Assembly: GCF_022655595.1 (NCBI RefSeq) | Contig: NZ_CP093379.1 | Span: 1,298,501-1,362,500, forward strand | Origin: Ignatzschineria rhizosphaerae | Lineage (GTDB): Bacteria > Pseudomonadota > Gammaproteobacteria > Cardiobacteriales > Wohlfahrtiimonadaceae | Direction: 5' to 3' | Length of the DNA stretch: 64,000 nt | Shown here: piece by piece, positions 24,651 to 34,668 of the stretch | How positions within the stretch are numbered: position 1 is the stretch's first letter | Layout: the number at the start of each line of letters is the position of its first letter | Program-made: the position numbers and the translations under genes | The notes under the pieces: generated by a model | What the model saw: the letters and a program-made list of their open reading frames with translations, nothing else | Told to the model about the DNA's origin: nothing | Database searches by the model: none

Positions 24651-27600
24651 CTAATGACTTTTTAAAACCTTATCAATCTCCATCTGTCGGTAGTTTTCAC
24701 CACTATTTTGCAAATCCCTACCTAACCACAGATAAATCAATGGTAAGACAAATAGCGTAAAGATCGTACCGATTAACATACCGGTAATAATCACCAGTCC
24801 TAATCCTGAGCGGCTTACCGCGCCGGCGCCACTTGCAAAAAGCAGAGGAATTAACCCAAAGACTAAGGCTGCAGTTGTCATAATCACCGGGCGAAGACGA
24901 ATTTTTGTCGATTCGATAATGGCGTTGAGCTTTGATAACCCCTCTTCTTGTAGGTTATTGGCAAACTCCACAATTAAAATTCCATGCTTACTAATCAGCC
25001 CAATTAGCGTCACAAGCCCGATCTGGGTATAGATATTGAGGCTCGCAAAACCCAAAGCTAATGGTAGTAATGCCCCGAAGATTGAGAGAGGAACCGTCAT
25101 CAAAATAATAAAGGCATCTTTTACCGATTCATACTGCGCCGCTAACACTAAGAAGATCATCATAATCGCGGCCATGAAGGCATAGACTAACGCATTGCCC
25201 TCTTGCGTAAATTGGCGCGAATCAGATTGCCAATCATGGCTAAATTCAGCAGGCAAGTCTGCCATTAGACCTTCCAGAAAAGTCACCGCTTCGCCCATTG
25301 TGATATCGGGCGCTAAAATAGCTTCTAACGTTGCCGCATTTTGCTGATTAAATTGCCCTAGCTGATTCGGCTCGACTTTCTCATGGATATTAATGAGTGT
25401 TGAAAGCGGAATCAGATCGCCACTCATTCCCCGAACATAGTGTGAATTGAGTTTAGAAACCACATCTCGCTGATCTGGCATACTTTGAGGAATCACATCA
25501 TAAGCGCGCCCTTCCATGCCAAAGCGGTTGATATAATTCTCCCCCACTAAAATAGAGAGTGAATCGCCAATCTCCTGCAAAGAAACCCCTAAAGAGGCGG
25601 CTTTAAGGCGGTCAATCTCAATCTCCACTACGGGATTATTATAGTAAAGATTACTATCTACCACGACAAATAAACCGCTCTCCCATGCTTTCGCTTTTAG
25701 CGCTTCGATCTCATTATAAAGGCTCTCATAATCCCCCGGCGTTCTTAGTACTAATTGCACCGGCAATCCGCCCGATGATCCTGGAAGCGCCGCTAGTTGA
25801 AAGACGAAGATCGAGCTTCCTTCTACATCATTGACGCGCGCTTGTAGCTCAGATTGCACCTCAGCTGCGGATCTACTTCGTTTATCCCACTCATGAAGAA
25901 TAATTCCCCCGATGCTACTAGAAGGAAGTGCGCCGCCATTAATGATCCAGCTACTTTCTGTTTCTGGAATCGATCTAAAGATCTCTTCCAGCTTTAAATT
26001 AAATTTCTCGGTATACGCTAAATTACTATGTTGCGGCCCTTTAACGGCTGTTAGTAAGTTTGCCTGATCTTCCATCGGCGCTAACTCTTTCTCAGCACTT
26101 TGATAGAGATAAGGAATTGAAGCCACGATTGCAATAATCATCATGCTCGTCACCATTTTATAGTTCAAAGAACCTCGTAGTAACTTTTCATAACCATTGG
26201 CAAATGCCGTAAAGAATTTATCTGCCAATTTAGCCATTTTACCAGCATCACTTTGTGGCTTTAAAAGATAAGAGCTCATCACCGGCGATAAGGTTAAAGC
26301 TATCACGCCAGAAACTAACACAGATCCCGCGAGCGTTAATGCAAACTCTTTAAAGAGTGAGCCCGTTAATCCGCCCATAAAACCAATCGGTGCATAAACA
26401 GCGGCAAGCGTAATGGTCATGGCGATCACAGGTCCCACAACTTCTCTTGCAGCGATAATGGAAGCTGCTACTGGAGATTTTCCTTCATCAATATGCCGAT
26501 GAATATTCTCCACAACAACAATCGCATCATCAACCACAAGCCCTATTGCTAAAATCATGGCAAGGAGCGTTAATAAATTCACCGAAAAACCAAATAGATA
26601 CATCAATCCTGCAGCGCCAAGCATCGATAACGGAATCGTTGCAACCGGAATCAATACACTTCTAAAAGATCCTAAACAGAGATAAATTACTAAAACGACA
26701 ATCACCAATGTTTCAAAGAGCGTTTGAATCACGGCATTAATCGAAGCATCAATAAAACGGGCTGTTTCAAAAGAGAGATTAACCGCCGCACCGGCCGGCA
26801 AAGTCTTCTCAATTGCCGGTAATAGCTTTTTAATGCCATCAACAATGACAAGAGGGTTCGCACTTGGCGTCGGGAAAAATCCTAAATAAACCGCAGAAGT
26901 CCCATCATGAAATGCGCTCGTATCTGTAGAGGCTGAAGTGAGCTCTACAACAGCGACATCTTTTAATCTCGATACCCCCGTTTCATCTTGAGTAATCACA
27001 AGTTCCTCAAACTCTTTAAGAGAGCCTAAATCACTATTAACCCGAATATTGGTAATCACATATTCGCCATCTATTCTCCCGGGCGTTGCTTGATAGTTAT
27101 TACGAAGCAATGCTCTTGAGAGATCTGATGCGGTTAAATTTCGCCCGGTGAGTTTATCAACGTCCACCCAAATTCGCATCGATAACTCTTGCCCGCCGTA
27201 AACGGTAAGCTTAGCAACGCCTGGAATCCCAGAAAAAAGCGGCTCAACAACGCGCGAGATATATTCTGTCATCTCAGATGCCGGAATCTCGGCGCCAGAA
27301 AAAGCAACGTAAGCCACTGCCGTTGAATCCCCTGCCGTTCTTTCAATCACAGGGTCATACGCTTCTTTCGGCAATTTATAACGAATCTGATTCACTTTTG
27401 CCATCGCTTCAGTTAATGCAATGCTTGAATCTTGATTGAGTAACATTCTTGCCGTGACAACGCTCATACCATCGGTTGATGTTGAGGTAAGATAATCAAT
27501 TCCTTCAACTGATGAGACCGCATGAGAGATCGGTTGGGTGATAAACCCTTGGATCATCTCCGCAGAAGCGCCGGGATAACTCGTTGAAACCGTAATCGTT

Positions 27601-27728
27601 GAACTTTCTAATAAAGGATATTGGCGAATGGGTAATTTATTAAATGCAAAAATCCCAATCATCACCATCAATAAGCTGATTGCAAGTGATAAGATGGGTC
27701 TTGCTATAAAAAGATCTGTAAATTTCAT
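24651..27728 (-). CDS. RND efflux transporter, inner-membrane pump (HAE1 type)
   Basis: 1025 residues, the normal length. The N-terminus (FTDLFIARPILSLAISLLM) and the large periplasmic loops match AcrB/MexI-type pumps. The proton-relay helix 4 is seen as LAIGLVVDDAIVVVENIHRH, with the two aspartates, and GLISKHGILIVEFAN has the relay lysine. It trimerises and pumps drugs, dyes or redox-active compounds out through a membrane-fusion protein and an outer-membrane channel; no channel gene is here. It is second in a two-gene operon under a SoxR-type promoter (29059-29089), so its substrates may be redox-cycling molecules. Confidence 0.95.
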   Translation of the reverse strand: MKFTDLFIARPILSLAISLLMVMIGIFAFNKLPIRQYPLLESSTITVSTSYPGASAEMIQGFITQPISHAVSSVEGIDYLTSTSTDGMSVVTARMLLNQDSSIALTEAMAKVNQIRYKLPKEAYDPVIERTAGDSTAVAYVAFSGAEIPASEMTEYISRVVEPLFSGIPGVAKLTVYGGQELSMRIWVDVDKLTGRNLTASDLSRALLRNNYQATPGRIDGEYVITNIRVNSDLGSLKEFEELVITQDETGVSRLKDVAVVELTSASTDTSAFHDGTSAVYLGFFPTPSANPLVIVDGIKKLLPAIEKTLPAGAAVNLSFETARFIDASINAVIQTLFETLVIVVLVIYLCLGSFRSVLIPVATIPLSMLGAAGLMYLFGFSVNLLTLLAMILAIGLVVDDAIVVVENIHRHIDEGKSPVAASIIAAREVVGPVIAMTITLAAVYAPIGFMGGLTGSLFKEFALTLAGSVLVSGVIALTLSPVMSSYLLKPQSDAGKMAKLADKFFTAFANGYEKLLRGSLNYKMVTSMMIIAIVASIPYLYQSAEKELAPMEDQANLLTAVKGPQHSNLAYTEKFNLKLEEIFRSIPETESSWIINGGALPSSSIGGIILHEWDKRSRSAAEVQSELQARVNDVEGSSIFVFQLAALPGSSGGLPVQLVLRTPGDYESLYNEIEALKAKAWESGLFVVVDSNLYYNNPVVEIEIDRLKAASLGVSLQEIGDSLSILVGENYINRFGMEGRAYDVIPQSMPDQRDVVSKLNSHYVRGMSGDLIPLSTLINIHEKVEPNQLGQFNQQNAATLEAILAPDITMGEAVTFLEGLMADLPAEFSHDWQSDSRQFTQEGNALVYAFMAAIMMIFLVLAAQYESVKDAFIILMTVPLSIFGALLPLALGFASLNIYTQIGLVTLIGLISKHGILIVEFANNLQEEGLSKLNAIIESTKIRLRPVIMTTAALVFGLIPLLFASGAGAVSRSGLGLVIITGMLIGTIFTLFVLPLIYLWLGRDLQNSGENYRQMEIDKVLKSH

Positions 27729-27770
27729 ATTTTTTCCTATTGATCTAACTAACTTGATCAGTCTGATCTT

Positions 27771-28970
27771 TTACTGCGTTGCCATGTTACTAATAGCAAA
27801 TTGCGGCACTTCAAAGGATAAAGTATCGCTCTCAACTACCTCGACAAAGGCGCCATCACCAAGCTTATGCTGCCCTGAAATGACAACCTTTTCACCGGCA
27901 TTGATGCCCTTTGTAATTTCAACAAAACCTCGCTGTTTCTCCCCAATCTCAACACGCACGGCTTTCACTTGCTCAGAGCCATCTTCATTTTTTTGCATCA
28001 CTAACACAGAGCTACCATAAATCGTATAAGTTAATGCCGTTTCCGGGATTAAGAGCGCATCAATTGCTTCCCCTTCTACAAACGCTTTGACAAACATACC
28101 GCTTTTAAGTTCTGGGTAAATTTCTGCAATATCTTTTTCTGCTGAATTTCTCGCAATAACCGTCGCTTGCACAGAGATTAAACGTGCATTACTAATTAAG
28201 GGATCAATGGCGGATACTTTTGCCGGATAGGAGCGATTTAAAGCGCTAATATAGAGCTCAGCGGGCTGATCTACGGTTAAAAATTCCGCATACTTTTCAT
28301 CTAAGGTAAAGTTTGCACGAAACTCAGACCCATCCACTAAAGTTGTGAGTTTTTGTCCCGGATTAATAATATCGCCAAGATGAACTTGCTTAATACCAAT
28401 CGTTCCTGAAAATGGTGCACGAATCGCTTTTTCGGCAATTGCGGCATCTATATTGGCAAGAGAGGCATCGATCTGCATTAATTGAGAATAAGCCTCATCA
28501 TATTTAGAGACATCTACCGCTTTCTCTTTCACTAAACGCTCATAACGCTTTACTTGCGTTTCAATATAATGGCGCTCAGCAACTAATCTTGCCCGTTCAC
28601 TCTTTTCTCGCTGATCATTGAGCTGGACTAATAATTGCCCCTTTTGAACAACTTCCCCTGATTCAAAATTGATCGACTCAACACGCCCCGAAACTTCGGA
28701 AGCAATCCATACTTCATTAATAGCTTCTAATTCCCCAACCCCCTCAAAGAGATTAGGAAGCTGATAATACTGCGCATCAAAAAGTGCGACCTTTGCCGGC
28801 GGATAAGCCCATCCACCCTCCTTAGCCAGCAGATAACCTTTTAAATTATATCCGCCAATAGCAATAACTCCCATAATGGCAATTATCAGAAGATTCTTGC
28901 CTCTTTTAGACTGAACACCTTTTTGTGATGCAGACTTTTTCGCTTCATGAAGCTGATTTACCTGATTCAT
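27771..28970 (-). CDS. RND efflux periplasmic adaptor (membrane fusion protein)
   Basis: 399 residues. One N-terminal membrane anchor (NLLIIAIMGVIAIGGYNL), then a lipoyl half-motif (GRVESINFESGEVVQKGQLLVQLND), a coiled-coil hairpin (ERHYIETQVKRYERLVKEKA...), the second lipoyl half (IRAPFSGTIGIKQVHLGDIINPG), a beta-barrel and a membrane-proximal domain. This is the MexH type. It links the RND pump to an outer-membrane channel. It starts 112 bases downstream of the SoxR box and is the first gene of the operon; the pump gene follows after about 40 bases. Confidence 0.95.
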   Translation of the reverse strand: MNQVNQLHEAKKSASQKGVQSKRGKNLLIIAIMGVIAIGGYNLKGYLLAKEGGWAYPPAKVALFDAQYYQLPNLFEGVGELEAINEVWIASEVSGRVESINFESGEVVQKGQLLVQLNDQREKSERARLVAERHYIETQVKRYERLVKEKAVDVSKYDEAYSQLMQIDASLANIDAAIAEKAIRAPFSGTIGIKQVHLGDIINPGQKLTTLVDGSEFRANFTLDEKYAEFLTVDQPAELYISALNRSYPAKVSAIDPLISNARLISVQATVIARNSAEKDIAEIYPELKSGMFVKAFVEGEAIDALLIPETALTYTIYGSSVLVMQKNEDGSEQVKAVRVEIGEKQRGFVEITKGINAGEKVVISGQHKLGDGAFVEVVESDTLSFEVPQFAISNMATQ

Positions 28971-29058
28971 TTCCCTATTTCCTTATGTTTAAATATTGAT
29001 TTCATAGAAGTTAACTTCCTGAAATGCCTCTTAAATGAACTTGTGATAATTGCTGGGA

Positions 29059-29089
29059 AGTATAAAACCTCAACTTAACTTGAGGTCAA
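29059..29089 (-). promoter_or_regulatory. SoxR box and SoxR-dependent promoter
   Basis: CCTCAACTTAACTTGAGG (29068-29085) differs at one position from the classical SoxR operator. On the minus strand it lies in the spacer between TTGACC (-35, 29084-29089) and TATACT (-10, 29059-29064). The spacer is 19 bases, the overlong spacing typical of MerR/SoxR-activated promoters. It points to the RND operon, so SoxR should activate the efflux pump; it may also limit its own synthesis. Confidence 0.92.
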
Positions 29090-29142
29090 GCATCAAAAAT
29101 GAGATATTTAGGGAGCATTAAACTATTTAAGAAGGGGAAATT

Positions 29143-29661
29143 ATGGCAACCACCAAATATGATACAAATCGGCTCATGACGATTGGAGAGGTTTCTGAAA
29201 GAAGTGGCGTTCCCATCTCTACCATTCACTTTTATGAAGAGAAAGGATTAATCAAAAGTACCCGAAATGCTGCCAATCATCGCCGCTTTCGCTCTTATGT
29301 CTTACGATATATCGCCATTATTAAAATTGCGCAGCTTACCGGCATCTCGCTAGCGGATGTGAAAAGAACATTAGGTGAATATCCTGAAGATGCAAAACTC
29401 AATGTTGATGCTTGGCAGAAGATCTCCTCTTCATGGCGAGAGGATTTAGATGCAAGAATCACTTATCTGATTCGTCTTCGAGATGAGCTTGATAGCTGCA
29501 TTGGTTGCGGCTGCTTATCGATGGATAGCTGTCCGCTTCGCAATCCAAATGACTTCTTAGGCGAGAAACAATCAGGGCCTGTTATTTTAGAGCGAGATCT
29601 TGATACAAAGCGTGATGATCTATTACCGGAGTTTCAAGATCTACATCCTATTACCAAATAA
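29143..29661 (+). CDS. soxR: Redox-sensing transcriptional activator SoxR
   Basis: 172 residues. MerR-type winged helix at residues 12-80 (MTIGEVSERSGVPISTIHFYEEKGLI), a dimerisation helix, and the [2Fe-2S] cluster site CIGCGCLSMDSCPLRNPND at about residues 118-136 with the four cysteines in C-x2-C-x-C-x5-C spacing. Redox-cycling compounds oxidise the cluster and switch on the promoter. The gene is divergent from the RND operon, with the SoxR box between. AGAAGGGG lies ahead of the ATG. No soxS is seen, as in most non-enteric bacteria where SoxR acts directly on efflux genes. Confidence 0.96.
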   Translation: MATTKYDTNRLMTIGEVSERSGVPISTIHFYEEKGLIKSTRNAANHRRFRSYVLRYIAIIKIAQLTGISLADVKRTLGEYPEDAKLNVDAWQKISSSWREDLDARITYLIRLRDELDSCIGCGCLSMDSCPLRNPNDFLGEKQSGPVILERDLDTKRDDLLPEFQDLHPITK

Positions 29662-29782
29662 CCTCTTACCAAAAAAATGATCAGAAATTACACGCAAAGG
29701 TAGCTATTCGTTAGCGCCCTCTCTATAATTTCTCTCCATAAGGATAGAAAATCATTACAATAACTCACAAGGAATGGAGATT

Positions 29783-30454
29783 ATGCAAGAATTTGTTCGT
29801 GAAAAACTAACGCTTCCCAATGATGGAAAAAAATTATTACTCCACTCTTGTTGTGCCCCTTGCTCCGGCGAAGTGATGGAAGCGATGGTTGCTTCAGGGA
29901 TAGATTTTACAATCTACTTCTATAATCCCAATATTCACCCCTTAAAAGAGTATGAGATCCGCAAGGAAGAGAATATCCGCTTTGCCGAGAAATTTGGCAT
30001 TCCTTTTATTGATGCAGACTATGATCGTGATAACTGGTTCGAGCGCGCAAAAGGAATGGAGATGGAGCCTGAGCGTGGTATTCGTTGCACCATGTGTTTT
30101 GATATGCGCTTTGAAAGATCAGCACTTTATGCTTATGAAAATGGCTTTGATGTGATGACAAGCTCACTTGGCATCTCTCGCTGGAAAGATATGAACCAGA
30201 TTAATGATTGTGGCGTTCGCGCGGCTGATAAATACCCAGGATTAACCTACTGGGATTATAACTGGCGTAAAGGCGGCGGCTCTGCAAGAATGATCGAAAT
30301 CAGTAAGCGCGAAGAGTTCTACCAACAAGAGTATTGTGGTTGTGCTTACTCACTACGAGATACAAATAAATTCCGTAGAAGCCGTGGTAGAGATTCAATT
30401 AAACTTGGTGTTCTCTACTATACCAACGATCAAAAAACACAGACAGAGCAGTAA
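29783..30454 (+). CDS. queH: Epoxyqueuosine reductase QueH
   Basis: 223 residues from ATG 29783; AAGGA lies at the right distance, unlike for the ATG nine bases earlier. The family cysteines are visible: HSCCAPCSG near the N-terminus, [13 protein letters not shown] in the middle, and EYCGCAYSL near the C-terminus, which hold the Fe-S cluster and the metal pair. QueH performs the last step of queuosine synthesis in tRNA and replaces the cobalamin-dependent QueG. It is transcribed alone. Confidence 0.92.
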   Translation: MQEFVREKLTLPNDGKKLLLHSCCAPCSGEVMEAMVASGIDFTIYFYNPNIHPLKEYEIRKEENIRFAEKFGIPFIDADYDRDNWFERAKGMEMEPERGIRCTMCFDMRFERSALYAYENGFDVMTSSLGISRWKDMNQINDCGVRAADKYPGLTYWDYNWRKGGGSARMIEISKREEFYQQEYCGCAYSLRDTNKFRRSRGRDSIKLGVLYYTNDQKTQTEQ

Positions 30455-30574
30455 GTATTCCTAAATTTAATCTGCAATAGATTCCTTACCCCCTTTAAAA
30501 AACTGCATATATTGCCGGCATTTAAAGAGGGTTATGATTATTATAGTTTAGGAAAAAACTATAAAGGCTTATCG

Positions 30575-31093
30575 TTACTCTTTACACTCAACTTCAAATG
30601 GGCCGGATGATAAAACCCGAAGCGCATCAATACTCGCGTACCCTTCTGCTGTTTTAGGTCCAAAATAACCAATAGATGTTGCTTGCACCTTAATAGGCCC
30701 TGTAACGGCGCATCCTTTTTCTTCAAACTTTGGATCATTTAAGTCTGTTTTAATGCCGAGATAAACAGCCGCTCTTGCAGTTTCTTGCGGCGTCATTTTA
30801 AAGTGTTTATTCAAAACAAAACGACTATTTTGTCCCTTATCAGGATTACCAATTAATACAGGTATCTTTGTTAGATCTTTTTCCGCAATATCAAACTCAA
30901 AGCGATAGCCAAAAAGAGAGCTAGGCTCATAGTAGAGTGTTCCCTCTAAAATTTGAGATCCCACATAATAACTATAATCCCCTTGCTCTAAGGCTTGCTG
31001 AAAAGGAATTTCTGTAAAACTCGCATCATCCGTTTGGGCTTGTGCGGTCACCCCAAAACCTACTAGTAAAGCGCTTAAAATCAATTGTTTCAT
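30575..31093 (-). CDS. Exported protein of unknown function
   Basis: 172 residues from ATG 31093, with GGGAGG eight bases before. The signal peptide MKQLILSALLVGFGVTAQAQ ends in AQA, a good signal peptidase I site. The mature part has mixed beta content, including EGTLYYEPSSLFGYRFEFDI and CAVTGPIKVQATSIGYFGP, and two cysteines that may form a disulfide. The strand pattern resembles proteins of the DUF4431 kind, but this is not sure. Confidence 0.65.
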   Translation of the reverse strand: MKQLILSALLVGFGVTAQAQTDDASFTEIPFQQALEQGDYSYYVGSQILEGTLYYEPSSLFGYRFEFDIAEKDLTKIPVLIGNPDKGQNSRFVLNKHFKMTPQETARAAVYLGIKTDLNDPKFEEKGCAVTGPIKVQATSIGYFGPKTAEGYASIDALRVLSSGPFEVECKE

Positions 31094-31162
31094 AACTTCC
31101 TCCCATCCATTAACTTTTATCATCACCTTTTCATTTTAACGAATTAAACAAAAATTACCTGA

Positions 31163-31669
31163 TTAAAGTCCACAGCAATCTAAATTATCAATTGTCTCAA
31201 TACATTCTGCCGCATCCGCCACAACGACTAACTTATTCAAAAAGACGGGGTTTTCCTCAAAAAAGTGATCTAAGCGAGCCTCAAATTTTTTAGAAAACTT
31301 TAATAATTCAATTGTGTTTTTCCAGCTCTCTATAGGCTTTTTCTTGGTCAATTTAGCCAAAAGATACCGTTTAACTAAACGAAAAACTATACGCGAATAC
31401 GGAGTTTTTACCCGAAAAATCACAGAAGAAGCCTCAAAAAATGCCATCATCCGTCTATCATATGCGCCTTCCATGATCCATTCATTTTGCTTTAGGATCA
31501 GCGTGATTTGATGACTCATGACTTCTTCTTGATTCTTCACATAATTATCTTGCGTTAAATCCCAATAGATAGCATCAAACTCATAAGCTTTTATTGCATA
31601 ATGGCTTCCAAGTGCTGCTGCAATTGTACTTTTCCCAACACCTGATGGCCCAACGATCGCTATCTTCAT
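31163..31669 (-). CDS. P-loop NTPase, adenylate-kinase-like (FlaR type)
   Basis: 168 residues from ATG 31669, with GAGG upstream. The Walker A motif is GPSGVGKST (residues 7-15). EFDAIYWD and WIMEGAYDRRMMAF follow as in DNA topology modulation protein FlaR and similar small kinases. The C-terminal part has the lid-like basic segment VKRYLLAKLTKKK. It probably phosphorylates a nucleotide or a small substrate. It ends CC (DNLDCCGL). It is a single gene between terminators. Confidence 0.75.
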   Translation of the reverse strand: MKIAIVGPSGVGKSTIAAALGSHYAIKAYEFDAIYWDLTQDNYVKNQEEVMSHQITLILKQNEWIMEGAYDRRMMAFFEASSVIFRVKTPYSRIVFRLVKRYLLAKLTKKKPIESWKNTIELLKFSKKFEARLDHFFEENPVFLNKLVVVADAAECIETIDNLDCCGL

Positions 31670-31720
31670 TATAAACACCTCTTTTAATACACTTTTAATA
31701 GCCGATTAATCTTTGAATAA

Positions 31721-31753
31721 AAAAGCGAAAGATCATGATTATCTTTCGCTTTT
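31721..31753 (-). terminator. Bidirectional terminator after the purine permease
   Basis: AAAAGCGAAAGAT and ATCTTTCGCTTTT are perfect 13-bp inverted copies around a 7-base loop, with T runs on both strands. Confidence 0.9.
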
Positions 31754-31841
31754 TGGCAATGTATTCGTTTAAATAACAGTAGATAAACATCAATAGATGT
31801 ATCATTTTTAACTATTTATAAGTTTTAATGACGATTTATCA

Positions 31842-33176
31842 TTACTCTTCATCTTGAACGATTTCACGCCCTGGCAAAATAAGATTTAAGATAAGCGCTG
31901 AGAGTGAACCAACTGTAATTCCTGACTTAAAGATGACTTGAATAAACTCTGGTAAATCATTCAATACTTCAGGGCGCATGGTGACCATTAAGCCCAAACC
32001 AAGTGATACAGAGATGACAAGACCATTACGTTTATTAATCTCCACACGGCCAAGTACTTGAATACCGGCTGTAATAATCATTGCAAACATCATCAATCCC
32101 GCGCCTCCCAATACAGGTAGCGGAATTGAAACAACTAATGCCCCAAAAATTGGGAAGATCCCGGCAAGCACTAATAAAACACCCGCCATCGCAACAACAA
32201 AGCGGCTAGCAACCCCTGTTAAAGAGATAATACCGATATTTTGCGCAAAAGTTGAAAATGGTGTTGTCGACATTAATGCCGCAAAAGCAGAACCTAAACC
32301 TTCACACAGGATTCCGCTCTTCATGCGTTTGCCAGATACTTTCGTCTGTGTTGCTTCACCTAGTGCTAAAAAGTTCCCACTTGATTCAACAATGGTGACA
32401 AGGTAGGCAATACTCATCCCAATAATACCGGAAATTGGAAATGCAAAACCGTATTCAAAGAGTTTTGGAAGGGCGAATACAGGTGCTTCTTCAATACCAG
32501 AAAAATTAATTAAGCCTAGTTCAAGTCCAAAACCTTTCTCTAAAACAATTACAGCAATATAGCCGACAACCATTCCAATAACGATTGAAGCGGAAGCAAA
32601 AATCCCTCTTCCCCATTGTGTTAAAGCAATCACCACAAAAAGGACAAAAAATGCTACTAAAAGATTAGAAGCCGAAGCATATTGTGTGCTTCCAACCTGG
32701 CCACCAGCAAACCAGTCAAGCCCAACTGGCAGTAGGCTTAACCCAATCATCGCCACAACCGTTCCTGTAACCACAGGTGGAAATAGCTTACGGATTTGCG
32801 GCATAAAGAAACTACCAATAATCATCACAAGTGAAGCGACTAATGAAGAGCCTAAAATGCCGGCAACCCCATATTCACTATTACCAATTGCAATAGCTGA
32901 GGCAACAAAGGTAAAACTTGTCCCCATAACTGCAGGTAATCTCAAACCTATTGGGCCAATACCTCTTGATTGTACAAACGTCACAGCACCTGAGACTAAA
33001 AGTGCGGCATTTACTAACGCGATTTTTTCTGCGCCACTTAATCCAAGTGCGCTACCAATCACTAAAGGAACAGCAATAATACCGCCTAAAGCGGCAAGGA
33101 GATGTTGAGCGGCAAGAAGGAGGGAGATACCAAAAGGAGGCTTATCTTCAAGATGATATAAAAGTTGGTCTTTCAT
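31842..33176 (-). CDS. NCS2 purine permease (xanthine/uric acid type)
   Basis: 444 residues with about 14 membrane segments. The NAT signature appears as QNIGIISLTGVASR (QNxGxxxxTG), preceded by TTPFSTFA, and the N-terminal LLLAAQHLLAALGGIIAVPL is characteristic. The variant is closest to xanthine/urate H+ symporters of the XanP/UapA type rather than uracil permeases, but specificity is inferred from motifs only. It is a single gene; no purine riboswitch is seen in the 240-base leader. Confidence 0.88.
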   Translation of the reverse strand: MKDQLLYHLEDKPPFGISLLLAAQHLLAALGGIIAVPLVIGSALGLSGAEKIALVNAALLVSGAVTFVQSRGIGPIGLRLPAVMGTSFTFVASAIAIGNSEYGVAGILGSSLVASLVMIIGSFFMPQIRKLFPPVVTGTVVAMIGLSLLPVGLDWFAGGQVGSTQYASASNLLVAFFVLFVVIALTQWGRGIFASASIVIGMVVGYIAVIVLEKGFGLELGLINFSGIEEAPVFALPKLFEYGFAFPISGIIGMSIAYLVTIVESSGNFLALGEATQTKVSGKRMKSGILCEGLGSAFAALMSTTPFSTFAQNIGIISLTGVASRFVVAMAGVLLVLAGIFPIFGALVVSIPLPVLGGAGLMMFAMIITAGIQVLGRVEINKRNGLVISVSLGLGLMVTMRPEVLNDLPEFIQVIFKSGITVGSLSALILNLILPGREIVQDEE

Positions 33177-33416
33177 GGAGTTGATGGGTCTCTAGATGAA
33201 AAGAAATGAGGAAAATTTTAGCTCAAAGGATCTACATTAAAATCCTAGAGGAACTATTAGGCGCATATTATACACCGATAAAATAAAAGGACCGGATAAT
33301 TCATTAGCTTAATCAAATTTTTGTAAAAATTTAAGAGCATCTCGCCAAATAGCACCATAAAACTTAAAAGTGATAATCCTCGGTGATAAGGTTATCTCTC
33401 GCTATTAACACAGATC

Positions 33417-34568
33417 TTAATGCTTTACTTTAAGCGCCACGATATCCGTTACAGGAATTGAGCGATTCCACTCAAAACAGCTTGGGCAGCTCCACTGCAT
33501 CGCTTTTGTGGTATAGCCACATGATTCACAACGAAACTGGGCATATTGGTCTAACATTTCTCTAAAAGTTTTCTCAACCAAAATCGCATCGGTGCGCTCT
33601 TGTTGATATTTTTGTAATTTATTAAGCAGCATCAAACCATAAAGATTACTCTCTTTTTTCAATACTGATTGTAAATACTCAACCCCCGCCTCAAACGATT
33701 CATTAAGAATCAAATAGTGTGTTTTCCATGCTTTTAACACAATATGATCATTCACGATAATGGCTCTCTCTAACCACTCGTAAAAATATTCAGGGCGCTT
33801 ATTACGAGATGATAATTCATAAACCATCGGCGTAATCACCGGCAATAGCTCGGTTCTTTGACCCTCTATTAACATTAAAGATTCTAAAGAGGCCTCAAAA
33901 TTTTCATAATAATAAAGGGCATAAGCTCGTATTAAATTAGCTCTCGCGCAATCATTATCGGCTAACAAAGCTTTATCAAGCCAGAGCGTTAAACGATCTA
34001 AATTAGGCGGATCTTGTAATAACAGCTCTTCTTCTGCTAGCTCACAATAAAGATGCGCCATTTCAGCTAATAGATCTTCTGTTAAAGGGGTTACCTGCTC
34101 CAACATCGCAATGCTTTGTAACCATTCGCGTTGTTGTTTATAGACTTTACTAAGCTTGAGAAGTGCTACTTTTTTATAATTTTCAGATTCTAATAGTAAT
34201 CGTAAGGTACTCTCCCCACGATCGAGCATCCCTGCGGCTAAATAATCTTCAGCAAGGGAGAGATAAACTTTCTCTGTTAAAGCTTTAGTCGGTGCCTCTT
34301 TAATTAGGTATTCATGAAGATTTATCGCTTTATCAATCTCTCCACGTTTTCTAAAAACATCCCCTAACATTAAGCTGAAATTAAGGTTATCAGCATCATA
34401 ATCAGGTGGTAATGTTAAAAGCTGATCATCAACCTCTTGGCTCTCTTCAATAAAATAACGAAGATTAAGATAGCGTAGCATCTTCTGTTTTTTGACATTA
34501 TCTCGCTTAGCTGCCAGCCAACCAATCAAAAGTCCTAATGGTAAAAGAAGCCAAATATATTCAAACAT
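33417..34568 (-). CDS. lapB: Lipopolysaccharide assembly protein LapB (YciM)
   Basis: 383 residues. One N-terminal membrane anchor (YIWLLLPLGLLIGWLAAKR), a long array of TPR helices (about residues 60-340), and a C-terminal rubredoxin-like zinc domain, FRCESCGYTTKAMQWSCPSCFEWNR, with four cysteines. LapB presents LpxC to FtsH for degradation and so balances LPS with phospholipid. It follows lapA by 100 bases on the same strand, as in other gammaproteobacteria. Confidence 0.95.
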   Translation of the reverse strand: MFEYIWLLLPLGLLIGWLAAKRDNVKKQKMLRYLNLRYFIEESQEVDDQLLTLPPDYDADNLNFSLMLGDVFRKRGEIDKAINLHEYLIKEAPTKALTEKVYLSLAEDYLAAGMLDRGESTLRLLLESENYKKVALLKLSKVYKQQREWLQSIAMLEQVTPLTEDLLAEMAHLYCELAEEELLLQDPPNLDRLTLWLDKALLADNDCARANLIRAYALYYYENFEASLESLMLIEGQRTELLPVITPMVYELSSRNKRPEYFYEWLERAIIVNDHIVLKAWKTHYLILNESFEAGVEYLQSVLKKESNLYGLMLLNKLQKYQQERTDAILVEKTFREMLDQYAQFRCESCGYTTKAMQWSCPSCFEWNRSIPVTDIVALKVKH

Positions 34569-34668
34569 AAATTAGTGCAAAACCACCACTTCGTGTAAAT
34601 CACCATCCATAGACCAAAGCGATCGCCAATTGATGCCTCTTACTAAAAGCGTTATCTGACAACGATCA

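Noticed and set aside
30485-30545. Hairpin after queH (CCTTTAAA/TTTAAAGAGG)
   Set aside because: The stem is imperfect, the loop long and the T run poor, so it was not listed as a terminator.
33177-33416. Possible purine riboswitch before the NCS2 permease
   Set aside because: No conserved loop pairs or three-way junction pattern could be found.
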